Shown here piece after piece: positions 35,567-44,269 of a stretch of 64,000 nucleotides of DNA. The stretch is taken from the NCBI RefSeq assembly GCF_901827185.1, contig NZ_LR594671.1, positions 5,016,001 to 5,080,000 on the forward strand, written 5' to 3'. The stretch's first letter is position 1; every line of letters starts with the position of its first letter. The position numbers were made by a program, and so were the translations under genes. Under the pieces are notes generated by a model that was given only the letters and a program-made list of their open reading frames with translations, did not search any database and was not told the DNA's origin. This stretch comes from Variovorax sp. PBL-E5 (GTDB lineage Bacteria; Pseudomonadota; Gammaproteobacteria; Burkholderiales; Burkholderiaceae_C).

Positions 35567-35955
35567 GGCTTGGCTCCGATCCGATGCACGCCCTTCACCA
35601 CGGGGAACACGTTGAAGTTGATGAGCAAACCCAGCTTGAGTTGCGACAGGCGCACCGTCGCGTGGGCCTGCGCCCGATGCCCATCGGTGAGCGCATCGAC
35701 CGCCTTCACCTCGACGACCACCGATTGCTCGACCACGAAGCCGGCACGGCAGACCTCGCCGAGCGAGCGGCCCTTGTAGCTGGCCGACACCGGCACGTCG
35801 CGCGCGAAGCCGATCTCGCGCTCGGAGAATTCGATCGCCAGCGCCGCGGCATAGACCGCTTCGGGCAGTCCGATGCCGAGCACGCGCTGCACCTCCACGG
35901 CGGCACCGATGATCTCGTGCGAGAAGTCGTCGTTGCGGTTGTCGTCGGCCATCAT
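35563..35955 (-). CDS. GxxExxY protein inserted between trpE and trpG
   Basis: The 130-residue product has GLPEAVY, the exact G-x-x-E-x-x-Y motif, followed by [14 protein letters not shown] and [11 protein letters not shown], the E-x-K of a PD-(D/E)XK-like fold, ending in [19 protein letters not shown]. The family is widespread, of unknown function, and possibly nuclease-derived. It overlaps trpE by ATGA upstream and trpG by ATGA downstream, so it is translated as part of the trp operon. That placement is odd, because trpE and trpG products form one enzyme. A captured selfish or regulatory gene is possible. Confidence 0.88.
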   Translation of the reverse strand: MMADDNRNDDFSHEIIGAAVEVQRVLGIGLPEAVYAAALAIEFSEREIGFARDVPVSASYKGRSLGEVCRAGFVVEQSVVVEVKAVDALTDGHRAQAHATVRLSQLKLGLLINFNVFPVVKGVHRIGAKP

Positions 35956-37454
35956 TCGAGTCCTTCTTCGACCAGTTCGGCTGCGCGCAGCAAGGCGCGC
36001 GCCTTGGCCTCGGTCTCTTTCCATTCGAGCTCGGGCACCGAGTCGGCGACCACGCCGGCCGCAGCCTGCACGTGCAGCATCTGGTCCTTCACGATGCCGG
36101 TGCGGATCGCGATCGCGACGTCCATGTCGCCGGCGTAGCTGATGTAGCCGCAGGCGCCGCCGTAGAGGCCGCGCTTGGTCGGCTCCAACTGGTCGATCAG
36201 TTCCATCGCATGCACCTTGGGTGCGCCGGTCAGCGTGCCCGCGGGGAAGGTGGCCTTCAGCACGTCGATCGCGGTCATGCCGTCCTTCAGCGTGCCTTCG
36301 ACGTTGCTCACGATGTGCATCACGTGGCTGTAGCGCTCGACCGCGAAGGCCTCGGTCACCTTCACGCTGCCGGTTTTCGCGATGCGGCCGATGTCGTTGC
36401 GCGCGAGGTCGATCAGCATCACGTGCTCGGCGCGTTCCTTGGGGTCGTTGAGCAGTTCCAGTTCCGCCGCCTTGTCGAGCTCGAGCGAGGCGCCGCGCGG
36501 GCGCGTGCCGGCCAGCGGGCGGATGGTGATCTTCTGTTCGCTCTCCCCCGTGTGCTCCTGCCGCACGAGGATCTCGGGCGAGGCGCCGACGACGTGGAAA
36601 TCGCCCAGGTGGTAGTAGTACATGTAGGGCGAGGGATTGAGCGAGCGCAGCGCCCGGTACAGCGACAGCGGCGATTCGGTGTAGCGCTTGCTGATGCGCT
36701 GGCCCACCTGCACCTGCATGAAGTCGCCGGCCGCGATCAGTTCCTTGGCGCGCTCGACCGCCGCGAGGTAGTCGGCCTTGGCGAAGCTGCGCTCGGCCGG
36801 GTGCGCCTGCGTCGGCTTCACCTGCGGCGCGCTCACCGAGTACCTGAGCTGGTCGCGCAGCGCGCGCAGCCGGCGCTTGGCATTCGCATAGGCCTCGGGC
36901 TGGCCGGGGTCGGCATAGACGATCAGGTAGAGCTTGCCCGACAGGTTGTCGATGACCGCCAGCTCCTCGCATTGCAAGAGCAGGATGTCGGGACAGCCGA
37001 GCGTGTCGGGCGGGCAGCTCTTTTCGAGCTTCTTCTCGATATGGCGCACCGTGTCGTAGCCGAAGTAGCCGGCCAGGCCGCCGCAGAAGCGCGGCAGCCC
37101 GGGCCGCAGTGCAACCTTAAAGCGCTGCTGGTAGGCGGCGACGAAGTCGAGCGGATTGCCCTGGGCCGTCTCGACGACCTTGCCCTCGGTCACGACCTCG
37201 GTGCGCGCATCGGCGCCGAAGCCGCTCGCACGCAGCAGCGTGCGCGCCGGCAGGCCGATGAAGCTGTAGCGGCCGAAGCGTTCGCCGCCGACCACCGATT
37301 CGAGCAGGAAGCTGTGGCGGCCGCTGTCCTTGGTGTAGGCGAGCTTGAGGTAGAGGGAGAGCGGGGTTTCGAGGTCGGCAAAGGCCTCGACCATCAGCGG
37401 GATGCGGTTGTAGCCCTGCGCGCTGAGGCTTTTGAATTCGAGTTCAGTGATCAC
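35952..37454 (-). CDS. trpE: Anthranilate synthase component I
   Basis: The 500-residue chorismate-binding enzyme carries the conserved [51 protein letters not shown] and [12 protein letters not shown] motifs in the C-terminal half. The N-terminal regulatory part includes [19 protein letters not shown], which contains the LLES feedback site for tryptophan. It makes anthranilate from chorismate with ammonia from TrpG. It is the first gene of the run down to ung; the 285-bp gap upstream should hold its promoter. Confidence 0.97.
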   Translation of the reverse strand: MITELEFKSLSAQGYNRIPLMVEAFADLETPLSLYLKLAYTKDSGRHSFLLESVVGGERFGRYSFIGLPARTLLRASGFGADARTEVVTEGKVVETAQGNPLDFVAAYQQRFKVALRPGLPRFCGGLAGYFGYDTVRHIEKKLEKSCPPDTLGCPDILLLQCEELAVIDNLSGKLYLIVYADPGQPEAYANAKRRLRALRDQLRYSVSAPQVKPTQAHPAERSFAKADYLAAVERAKELIAAGDFMQVQVGQRISKRYTESPLSLYRALRSLNPSPYMYYYHLGDFHVVGASPEILVRQEHTGESEQKITIRPLAGTRPRGASLELDKAAELELLNDPKERAEHVMLIDLARNDIGRIAKTGSVKVTEAFAVERYSHVMHIVSNVEGTLKDGMTAIDVLKATFPAGTLTGAPKVHAMELIDQLEPTKRGLYGGACGYISYAGDMDVAIAIRTGIVKDQMLHVQAAAGVVADSVPELEWKETEAKARALLRAAELVEEGLE

Positions 37455-37739
37455 GGGTGGGGTCTCCGTCGGCCAGCGGACGCTTGGAAGGCGCTGGCGG
37501 TGTCATTCGGGTGTGGCCAGGTCGGCAGGACCGGAGCCGCGGGCGCACGGCGTGCGCCGTGCAATCAGACAGGCAACGACGATGGCGTACGCCAGGGCCA
37601 GGCTCCCCGGCTGTCTTGCCCTGTCTGGATGACGTGATGAATGAACATGGAAGTGACGAGTTTAGCCGAGCGACAGGGCTCGGACAAACGGCTACATTTC
37701 GCCGGTTCGTTTCGACAACAAGGACAACCAGGGGGAACC
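37455..37739. promoter_or_regulatory. Divergent promoter region of trpE and the chalcone-isomerase-like gene
   Basis: The gap holds two inverted repeats: GGCGCAC/GTGCGCC (37542-37558) and GCCAGCG/CGCTGGC (37472-37498), the second just upstream of trpE. I found no Trp-rich leader peptide, so classical trp attenuation is not supported. Promoters cannot be fixed by eye. Confidence 0.45.
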
Positions 37740-38327
37740 ATGAATCAAGCTGCATGGCGGAGCGGTCTCGCGCTCGCCGTTCTCGCCGCCGCGTCGGCCT
37801 GCGCCACGGCCGTGCCCATCGAAGCCGGCGGCGTCCCGTTCGACGAGGCCATCCGGCTCGGCGGCCGCCCGCTGTTGCTGAACGGCGCGGGCGTTCGCAA
37901 CAAGGCGGTCTTCAAGGTCTACGCGGCCGGCCTCTATCTGAGCACCCGGGCCACGACGACCGAGGAAGTGCTGTCAATGGCGGGGCCCAAGCGACTCGCA
38001 ATCACGATGCTGCACGACGTCGACGCCGACGTGCTCGGCCGGCTCTTCACGCACGGCGTGGAAGACAATTCGCCGCGCAGTCGCATGTCGCAGCTCGTTC
38101 CCGGGCTGTTGCGCATGGGCCAGATCTTCTCGGATCAGAAGGAACTGAAAGCCGGCGACAGCCTCGTGATCGATTGGATTCCGGGCGCCGGCACGATCCT
38201 CACGATCAAGGGCGCGACGCAGGGCGCGCCGATCCGGGAACCCGAATTCTTTGACGCACTGCTGCGCATCTGGCTAGGCCCAGTGCCTGCCGACTGGAAG
38301 CTCAAGGACGCATTGCTGGGGAAATGA
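37740..38327 (+). CDS. Chalcone isomerase-like lipoprotein/periplasmic protein
   Basis: The 195-residue product starts with a signal peptide whose LAAASAC-A segment resembles a lipobox. It then has the bacterial chalcone-isomerase-like domain (VPFDEAIRLGGRPLLLNGAG, VRNKAVFKVYAAGLYL). Bacterial members are periplasmic proteins of uncertain function and are not known to work on flavonoids. ATG 37740 has AGGGGGA just upstream; the frame is open 33 codons further. The gene is divergent from trpE and converges on the phosphatase gene. Confidence 0.85.
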   Translation: MNQAAWRSGLALAVLAAASACATAVPIEAGGVPFDEAIRLGGRPLLLNGAGVRNKAVFKVYAAGLYLSTRATTTEEVLSMAGPKRLAITMLHDVDADVLGRLFTHGVEDNSPRSRMSQLVPGLLRMGQIFSDQKELKAGDSLVIDWIPGAGTILTIKGATQGAPIREPEFFDALLRIWLGPVPADWKLKDALLGK

Positions 38328-38347
38328 CGCACACACCCAGCGGCATT

Positions 38348-39037
38348 TCAGATCAGGGGGCCGAGCTCGTCGAGCGAATCGACGAAGCCATCGGCGTCCA
38401 CGGCGCGGATGGGCTCGCCGTGGTTGTAGCCGTAGCTGACCAGCATCACGGCGCAGCCGGCGGCGCGCGCAGCGCGGGCGTCGTTGCTCGAATCCCCGAT
38501 CATCAGCGTTCGCGCAGGCGAGGTGCCGAGCGCTTCGCAGGTCTTGATCAGCGGCAGCGGGTCGGGCTTCTTGCGCTCGAAGGCATCGCCGCCGAACACC
38601 CGATCGAAGAAGCCGTCGAGTCCTTTCGCCGTCAGCAGCGGCCGCGCGAAGGCCGTGGGCTTGTTGGTCAGGCAGGCCAGCCGCAGGCCGCGGGCGCGCA
38701 AGGCCTGAAGGCCCTCGGGCACGCCCGCATAAACCGTCGAATGGCGGCCGTTGACATCGAGGTAATGATGCAGATAGCGCTGAAGGGCACGGTGGTACAA
38801 GGCGGCCTCGGTGCCCGGCGCGGCCACGTGCCGCAGCACCGAATGGATCAGATGTTCCGAGCCCTTGCCGACCATGGCGTTCACGGCCGGCGCATCGACG
38901 TGAGGCAGGCCCAGCTCGTCGAGCATGCGGTTGAGCGCAGCCACGAAGTCGCCGACAGTGTCGATCATCGTGCCGTCGAGGTCGACGATGGCGGCATCGA
39001 AGCGGTCTGGCGCCGCGGAATTCGAAAAGAAGGACAA
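38348..39037 (-). CDS. gph: Phosphoglycolate phosphatase (HAD superfamily)
   Basis: The 229-residue enzyme has all HAD motifs: DAAIVDLDGTMIDT (nucleophile Asp), LACLTNKPTAF, the lysine in FERKKPDPLPL and MIGDSSNDARAARAAG. It dephosphorylates 2-phosphoglycolate. The best start is TTG at 39037, preceded by GGAG 7 nt upstream, because no ATG lies near the fold's start. In many Burkholderiales gph lies next to trpE; here it is one gene away. Confidence 0.9.
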   Translation of the reverse strand: MSFFSNSAAPDRFDAAIVDLDGTMIDTVGDFVAALNRMLDELGLPHVDAPAVNAMVGKGSEHLIHSVLRHVAAPGTEAALYHRALQRYLHHYLDVNGRHSTVYAGVPEGLQALRARGLRLACLTNKPTAFARPLLTAKGLDGFFDRVFGGDAFERKKPDPLPLIKTCEALGTSPARTLMIGDSSNDARAARAAGCAVMLVSYGYNHGEPIRAVDADGFVDSLDELGPLI

Positions 39038-39102
39038 GACAGGCTCCGACCAGGCATTCAAAGCCGACGAGCATAGCGACCCCGGCGAGGCACGCTGCAC
39101 GT

Positions 39103-39792
39103 TCAGGCCGGCGCTTCGCCCTGCCCGCGCTCCGGCGGCGGCGCATCCGGGGCCTGCGCCAGCACCAGCCGGAACGCGCTGCCGCGCCCCGGTGCGCTGT
39201 CCAGCAGCACCTTGCCGCCGTGGCGCTGCGCGACGGTCCGGACGAAGGCCAGCCCGAGCCCCGCACCATCGACCTGCGTGCCCGAACGGCCGCGCACGCA
39301 GGGCTCGAACAACTGCGCCTGCAGCGCTTCGTCGATGCCCGGGCCTTCGTCTTCCACCCGCACGGGCCAGTCCACGCCAAGGGCCTCGACGGCGCAGGTG
39401 ATCCATGCGCCTTCGCGCGAGAACTTGAGCGCATTGCCCAGCAGGTTGCCGATGGCGCGCGCCGCGAGCTCGCCGACGCGGATCGGCTTCATCATGAAGT
39501 CGTCCGCCCCGGCGGCCAGCCCCTCCACGAGGTCGCGCTCCTGGCGGCGATTGGTCACGAACAGGATGGGTATGCGGGCCTGCAGATGGTTGCGCACCCA
39601 TTGCACGATCTCCGGCCTGGTGGTGTCCGGCAGATGCCAGTCGAAGATCAGCAGGTCGAAGGTTTCGCGCCGCAGTTCGCGCTGCAATGCGGCGCCCTCC
39701 GTGAAGACATGGCAATCATGTCCGATGGCCCGCAACGTACTCTTGATGAGATCAAGCTCCTCGACGTCGTCGTCAAGTGCAGCAACTCGCAT
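39103..39792 (-). CDS. Receiver domain fused directly to a HATPase domain (no HisKA)
   Basis: The 229-residue protein starts with a response-regulator receiver domain (D7-D9, phospho-acceptor D51, T80, K102). At about residue 110 it passes straight into a histidine-kinase ATPase domain: NLLGNALKFS (N116, N120), VEDEGPGID and DGAGLGLAFVR. The HisKA dimerisation/phosphotransfer region and any DNA-binding domain are missing. The joint looks like an in-frame deletion between a response regulator and a neighbouring kinase. ATG 39792 has AGGA upstream. It may be a dead fusion or a regulator with nucleotide-dependent output. Confidence 0.75.
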   Translation of the reverse strand: MRVAALDDDVEELDLIKSTLRAIGHDCHVFTEGAALQRELRRETFDLLIFDWHLPDTTRPEIVQWVRNHLQARIPILFVTNRRQERDLVEGLAAGADDFMMKPIRVGELAARAIGNLLGNALKFSREGAWITCAVEALGVDWPVRVEDEGPGIDEALQAQLFEPCVRGRSGTQVDGAGLGLAFVRTVAQRHGGKVLLDSAPGRGSAFRLVLAQAPDAPPPERGQGEAPA

Positions 39793-40080
39793 TTTTCCTA
39801 CTTTCCCAGTGAGCATCCGGCGACTCGTCGGCACCTCACGGTGAACATGGGAAAGTGTGGCGAGCAATCGAATTCGACCCGCTTGCCACTTGTCAAGCAA
39901 TGTCAATTAGTTGCGGTTATTTGCCTTGCCCATGCATCCGGGCGCCAGCCGACAGCATGCAGGGACGCAGGATCGGCGCCTCGCAGCGCCGCGAGAATTC
40001 ACCGGATTTCACGCTGCGTTTCGCGCTGACAATCGCGCGCCTCCCCGACTGGAGGATTCACTTCAACGAAAGGAATTCAC

Positions 40081-40323
40081 ATGCACATCCTCTGGACCAT
40101 CCTGATCGGCTTCGTCATCGGCCTCATCGCCCGCGCGGTCATGCCCGGCACCCAGTCCATCGGCTTCGTCCTGACGGTCGTGATCGGCATCGTCGGCTCG
40201 CTGCTCGCCACTTACGTGGGCGATGCGATGCACTGGTACCGGGCCGGCCGGACTGCAGGCTTCATCGCCTCGGTCTTCGGTGCGATCGTGCTGCTGGCGC
40301 TCTATCGCCTGGTCGCACGCTAG
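40081..40323 (+). CDS. GlsB/YeaQ/YmgE-family stress-response membrane protein
   Basis: The 80-residue, glycine-rich product has three membrane segments and the family pattern LIGFVIGLIARAVMPG...GIVGSLLATY...GFIASVFGAIVLL. It was once called transglycosylase-associated protein. Members are small inner-membrane proteins induced by stress. AAAGGA lies before the ATG. It converges on the LuxR-type regulator with an 8-bp gap. Confidence 0.92.
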   Translation: MHILWTILIGFVIGLIARAVMPGTQSIGFVLTVVIGIVGSLLATYVGDAMHWYRAGRTAGFIASVFGAIVLLALYRLVAR

Positions 40324-40331
40324 GGCAGCGC

Positions 40332-41012
40332 TCAGGCCTCGGTCAAGGACTGCGCGGCCACCACCGCCTCGGTGCGGTTGCGCACGTTGAGCGCACGGAA
40401 GATCGCCGCCAGGTGGATCTTGACCGTGCCTTCGCTGATGCCGAGCGCCCGACCGATCAGCTTGTTGGGCTTGCCTTGCGACAGCAGCTGCAGCACTTCG
40501 ACCTGCCGCTCGGTGAGCACATTGCGCAGGTGCTCGAGCGTCTGTGCTGCGGCCGCCGCCGAGGCGCGCTGCGCGGCTTCGGCCGCCGCGCCCGGCACGC
40601 CGGCCACGACACCGGGCGGCAGCGCCGACAGCATCATCGGCGGCACGTACACGCCGCCGGCCAGGACCAGGCGCACCGCCGACAGCATCACCTCCGGCGA
40701 ATAGGCCTTGGGAATGAAGCCCAGCACGCCGCGCTCCAGCGCGCTGCGCATGATGGCCGGGTCTTCGTAGCCCGACAGCACGATGACCGGCACCGCCGGA
40801 TGACGGCGGCGGATCTCGTCGATATGGGCCTGGCCTTCGGCGCCCGGCATGTTGAGGTCGATCACGGCCAGGTCGATGTCGTCGGCGGCACCGGCGAGCA
40901 GCTCGTCGACGCTCATCGCCAGGACGAACTCGATGCCAGCCTGGAGCTCGGACAGCTTGGCTTTGACCGCCTCGATGACGAGCCGGTGGTCGTCGGCGAT
41001 CAGAATTTTCAT
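40332..41012 (-). CDS. LuxR/NarL-family response regulator
   Basis: The 226-residue product has a receiver domain (D7, D8, phospho-acceptor D52, lysine in GFIPKAYSP), an Ala-rich linker (about 130-160) and a LuxR-type helix-turn-helix (LTERQVEVLQLLSQGKPNK, ISEGTVKIHLAAIFRAL). It is divergent from the T6SS genes across 237 bp, so it could regulate them, but no kinase is adjacent and this is inference. Confidence 0.88.
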   Translation of the reverse strand: MKILIADDHRLVIEAVKAKLSELQAGIEFVLAMSVDELLAGAADDIDLAVIDLNMPGAEGQAHIDEIRRRHPAVPVIVLSGYEDPAIMRSALERGVLGFIPKAYSPEVMLSAVRLVLAGGVYVPPMMLSALPPGVVAGVPGAAAEAAQRASAAAAAQTLEHLRNVLTERQVEVLQLLSQGKPNKLIGRALGISEGTVKIHLAAIFRALNVRNRTEAVVAAQSLTEA

Positions 41013-41249
41013 GGCTTACCCCAGCGTGATGAATGAACTCAGCGACATCGAAGATAACGGCGTTCGCGTCCCGCAGCAAGCCGCGATCGCTCCACGAACG
41101 ACATAGCTCCCAAGCGGTATGGCGTGGGTGTGCGGCGGACGAAAGAATCTTTTCACACTCAGGAATGGACGGGGACACGGTCATGTGCCATCGATGCCGG
41201 CGCAAACGCAGGGTTCCACTCGCAGCAGCAGCATAGCCGCGGGCGCTGC

Positions 41250-42572
41250 ATGGCTCGGCTCGTCGATCGTTTCTCCGCGCTGTTCTCGTTCGGCCTCGAA
41301 CTCGACATCGCGATCACGGCCGGCCGCGCGGCGGGTTCCTGCCAGGCGGCCCAGCAACGTGCGCGCGCGCTGCTCGACCAGGCCCGCACCGCCGCCGCGG
41401 CCGCCGGCACCTCGCCCCGCCAGATCGAATCGGCCTCGTTCGCGATGGTCGCCTGGATCGACGAGATCCTCGCGCGGCACCCGGCCTGCACGGCGCGGAA
41501 CGCGCCGCTGCAGGTCCAGCTCTTCAACTCCAACAACGCGCACAGCGAGTTCTTCCACCACCTGTCCGCGCTGCAAGCCGACGACGGCGAGGTGCGCGAG
41601 GTCTACTGGTACGCGCTGGTCCACGGCTTCAAGGGCCAGTATTACTTCGAGAGCGGCGACAGCGGCGAACTCGGCAAGCTCAAGACGCTGCATGCGCAGC
41701 AGTTGCCGGTGCGCCCCGCGGCGCTGGACACGCTCGCGCACGAACGCATCACGCCGCAGCCCTACGACGCGCCGGACCCGCCGGGGCCACGCGATCCCGA
41801 GCGCCGCGAACGGGCGCTGCTGCGCGGCGGCGGCGCGCTGACGCTGCTGGTGCCGCTCGCCTGGCTGCTCTGGTGGCTGCTGGCCGGGCCGGGCATCGCG
41901 CCGCCGACGCTGGCGCAGCGTGTCGAACAGCGGCTGCAGACCTACGCCTGCTCCGACCTCTCCGCCACCACCGGCGCGGATGGCGCGCTGCGGGTCAGCG
42001 GCTTCGTCTCGCTGCCGGAGGACAAGACGCGCGTACAGCGCGAGGTCGGCGCCATGCCGGGCGGGCGCACCGCCGTCTTCGACCTGCGGCTGCGCATCTG
42101 GCCCTACTGCGAGGTCGCGGCCATCCTCAAGCCCTACCAGGCACGCAACCGCGGCAGCCAGTACGGCCTGCACGTCGGCACCGTGACCGCACGCGACGGC
42201 CGGCTGCGCGAAGGCGACACCGTGCTGCTGCAGGTCACCAGTCCCAGCTATGACGCCTATCTCTGGGTCGACTACTACACCGCCGACGGCGCCGTGATGC
42301 ACCTGAGCACGCACCGGCCGCGGCGGCTGGCGGCAGGCGCAACCATCGAACTGGGCCGCGACATCCCATCGAGCTGGCTCGTGAGCCCGCCCTTCGGCAC
42401 CGTGATGGTCAGCGCCCTCGCCTCGCCCGTGCCCTTCGACGAAACCACCGACCGTCCACCGTTCGAGCTGGCCTCGGCCTTCCTGCTGCGGCTGCGCGAA
42501 GCGCTGGCAGCCAACAAGGGCGGCGACCGGCTCATCGCCGACTTCGTGTTCTTCGAAACGGTGGAGCGCTGA
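41250..42572 (+). CDS. tssL: TssL/DotU-type T6SS membrane protein with DUF4384-like C-terminal domain
   Basis: The 440-residue protein has a cytoplasmic DotU domain (about 1-190; LQVQLFNSNNAHSEFFHHL and HGFKGQYYF), one membrane helix (about 195-213) and then a region (220-300) with a BON-like pattern, CSDL...GFVSLPED, followed by a DUF4384-like domain (about 310-410) with YDAYLWVDYYTADG and SPPFGTVMV. Standard TssL ends soon after the helix or in a peptidoglycan-binding OmpA domain, so this tail is an alternative periplasmic module. It would join TssJ and TssM in the T6SS membrane complex. The ribosome site is weak. Confidence 0.85.
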   Translation: MARLVDRFSALFSFGLELDIAITAGRAAGSCQAAQQRARALLDQARTAAAAAGTSPRQIESASFAMVAWIDEILARHPACTARNAPLQVQLFNSNNAHSEFFHHLSALQADDGEVREVYWYALVHGFKGQYYFESGDSGELGKLKTLHAQQLPVRPAALDTLAHERITPQPYDAPDPPGPRDPERRERALLRGGGALTLLVPLAWLLWWLLAGPGIAPPTLAQRVEQRLQTYACSDLSATTGADGALRVSGFVSLPEDKTRVQREVGAMPGGRTAVFDLRLRIWPYCEVAAILKPYQARNRGSQYGLHVGTVTARDGRLREGDTVLLQVTSPSYDAYLWVDYYTADGAVMHLSTHRPRRLAAGATIELGRDIPSSWLVSPPFGTVMVSALASPVPFDETTDRPPFELASAFLLRLREALAANKGGDRLIADFVFFETVER

Positions 42573-42573
42573 C

Positions 42574-43662
42574 ATGAACGGCCTGAACCCACCGCCGGTG
42601 CATTTTTGGCCGCTGCTCGCGCTGTGCCTGCTGGCCTTCGCCGGCCTCTGGTGGTTCGTGCTGGGCGCCCGGCGGCTGGCGCGCCGGCGCCAGCTGCGGC
42701 GGCGCATCGAAGCGCTCGGGTCCGCGGCACCGGCGCCCGAGGACACGGCGCCCGCCGCATTGCGCCAGGCAGCCACGCAGACGCGCCTGGCGCTTGCGCA
42801 ATCGACGGCGCCTCGCATGCGAACGCCGCCGCTGTACCGCATTCCGTGGTTCATGTTCCTCGGCGACGACGCGTCCGATGTCGGCGGACTGCTGGATGCG
42901 GCCCAGCGCACCGCGCCGGAGCCGCTTGCGCGCACCGGTGCGGCCGAGGCCTTCTGGCGCTGGCGGCAGCTGCCGTCGATGGTTGCCATCGAAACCCGCC
43001 CCGCGCTGCTGCACGCATCCGCGGACGACCTGCAGGAGCGCGCGCTCTGGTGCGAGGCCCTGGTGACACTCGCCGAGCAGCGCCGCCGCCTGCCGCTCAA
43101 CGGCATCGTGGTGTGCGCGGACGTAGCCAGCCTCGCGGCCGGCGCGCAGGACAGCGGCCCGGTCGCGCGGCGCCTGATCGACGAAGCCGCCGAGGCGCTG
43201 CAGCTCCATCTGCCGGTCTACCTGGTCGTGACAGGCCTGGAGCAGCTGCCCGGCTACGACGCGCTGCGGGCCACGCTGCCGGCCGAGGTCCTGGCGCAAG
43301 CGCTGGGCCATCGCCTGCCGAACGTTCCGGCGCAAGGCACTTCTTTCGAGGGCCGCTTCGACGCCCTCTTCGACACGCTCACGCTGCGCCTGCACGCCTT
43401 GCGCATGGGCCTCTTGCGCGACCCGCGCACGCTTGTGCAGCGCCAGGGCATCCATGCTTTCGTCGAACAGCTCTTCGCGCTGCGGCCCGGTCTCGGAGCG
43501 CTGGCCGCATGCCTGTTCGACAACCCGCGGGGATCGCGGCCGCCGCGCTGGCGCGGCCTTTACTTCGCGGCCGCGCCGTCGGAGGAAGCCGACGGCGGCG
43601 CCTTCGTGGCGGATCTGTTCCAGCACTTCCTGCCGGCCGACCAGCCACTGGCGCGCTCGTGA
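42574..43662 (+). CDS. Short TssM-like protein with degenerate P-loop
   Basis: The 362-residue product starts with one membrane helix (about 13-32). It then matches the cytoplasmic IcmF/TssM N-terminal domain: YRIPWFMFLGDDASD (88-102) sits where TssM has its GxPGxGKT loop, LPLNGIVVCADVASLA (173-188) and LPVYLVVTGLEQLPGY (213-228). The P-loop residues are gone, so it should not bind nucleotide the usual way, and the long periplasmic part of TssM (normally about 1100-1200 residues in all) is absent. It is cotranscribed with tssL (1-nt gap). It may be an accessory scaffold; the full tssM is not in the window. Confidence 0.72.
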   Translation: MNGLNPPPVHFWPLLALCLLAFAGLWWFVLGARRLARRRQLRRRIEALGSAAPAPEDTAPAALRQAATQTRLALAQSTAPRMRTPPLYRIPWFMFLGDDASDVGGLLDAAQRTAPEPLARTGAAEAFWRWRQLPSMVAIETRPALLHASADDLQERALWCEALVTLAEQRRRLPLNGIVVCADVASLAAGAQDSGPVARRLIDEAAEALQLHLPVYLVVTGLEQLPGYDALRATLPAEVLAQALGHRLPNVPAQGTSFEGRFDALFDTLTLRLHALRMGLLRDPRTLVQRQGIHAFVEQLFALRPGLGALAACLFDNPRGSRPPRWRGLYFAAAPSEEADGGAFVADLFQHFLPADQPLARS

Positions 43663-43676
43663 AACAGCAACGCGCC

Positions 43677-44198
43677 CTACTTCGCCTCGACGCGGATCTG
43701 CCGCGCGCCGAAGTTCAGGCCGAGGTTCAGCGGCTTGCCGACCTCGAGCGCGCGCACCTCGCGCCAGCGCGCATGGTCGAGGTCGCGGTAGGCCGCCATC
43801 ACGCCGATGGCCTTGGCATCGGGCTGCAGGGTCATCTCGATCTTCTTGCTTTCGCCGGGGCGCAGCAGCACTTCCTCGCGCTGGATCATCTCGGCACCGA
43901 GCGTGGCCTGGTCCTTCTCGAACAGCGAGAAGAAATCGGCCGCCTCGAAGGCGCCCGTGGTCTTGAGTGCATAGACGCGCACGGTGAGCGGCGAGGCGCG
44001 TCCGCGCGCATCGGGATTGGCGTCGGTACCGGCCGCGAGCGTGATCGACACCTGCGTCACCACCGGCTTGGGCGGCGGGCTTCCACAGGCGGCGAGCAGC
44101 AGCCCCGCCGACAGCAGCGCCGCAGCCCCGAATGCGCGGCGATGCCACGCAATGGCGAAGCGTCCATAGGGCGAACGGCGTGTACCAGGTGCTCTCAT
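43677..44198 (-). CDS. tssJ: T6SS outer-membrane lipoprotein TssJ
   Basis: The 173-residue product has a signal peptide ending in the lipobox LLLAAC-G and a beta-sandwich domain with LTVRVYALKTTGAFEAADFF, FEKDQATLGAEM and LLRPGESKKIEM, all typical of TssJ. It anchors the membrane complex to the outer membrane by contacting TssM. It is on the strand opposite to the rest of the core genes, divergent from tssA over 71 bp. ATG 44198 has GAAGGGA upstream. Confidence 0.9.
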   Translation of the reverse strand: MRAPGTRRSPYGRFAIAWHRRAFGAAALLSAGLLLAACGSPPPKPVVTQVSITLAAGTDANPDARGRASPLTVRVYALKTTGAFEAADFFSLFEKDQATLGAEMIQREEVLLRPGESKKIEMTLQPDAKAIGVMAAYRDLDHARWREVRALEVGKPLNLGLNFGARQIRVEAK

Positions 44199-44269
44199 GC
44201 TATTCCCTTCGTTGCATTGACCGGTCCGTGGGCATCTTTGATTATCCCCAGTGAACTCGAACAGGCAAC

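Noticed and set aside
37455..37640. Possible trp attenuator with leader peptide
   Set aside because: No short frame with consecutive Trp codons was found upstream of trpE on the minus strand.
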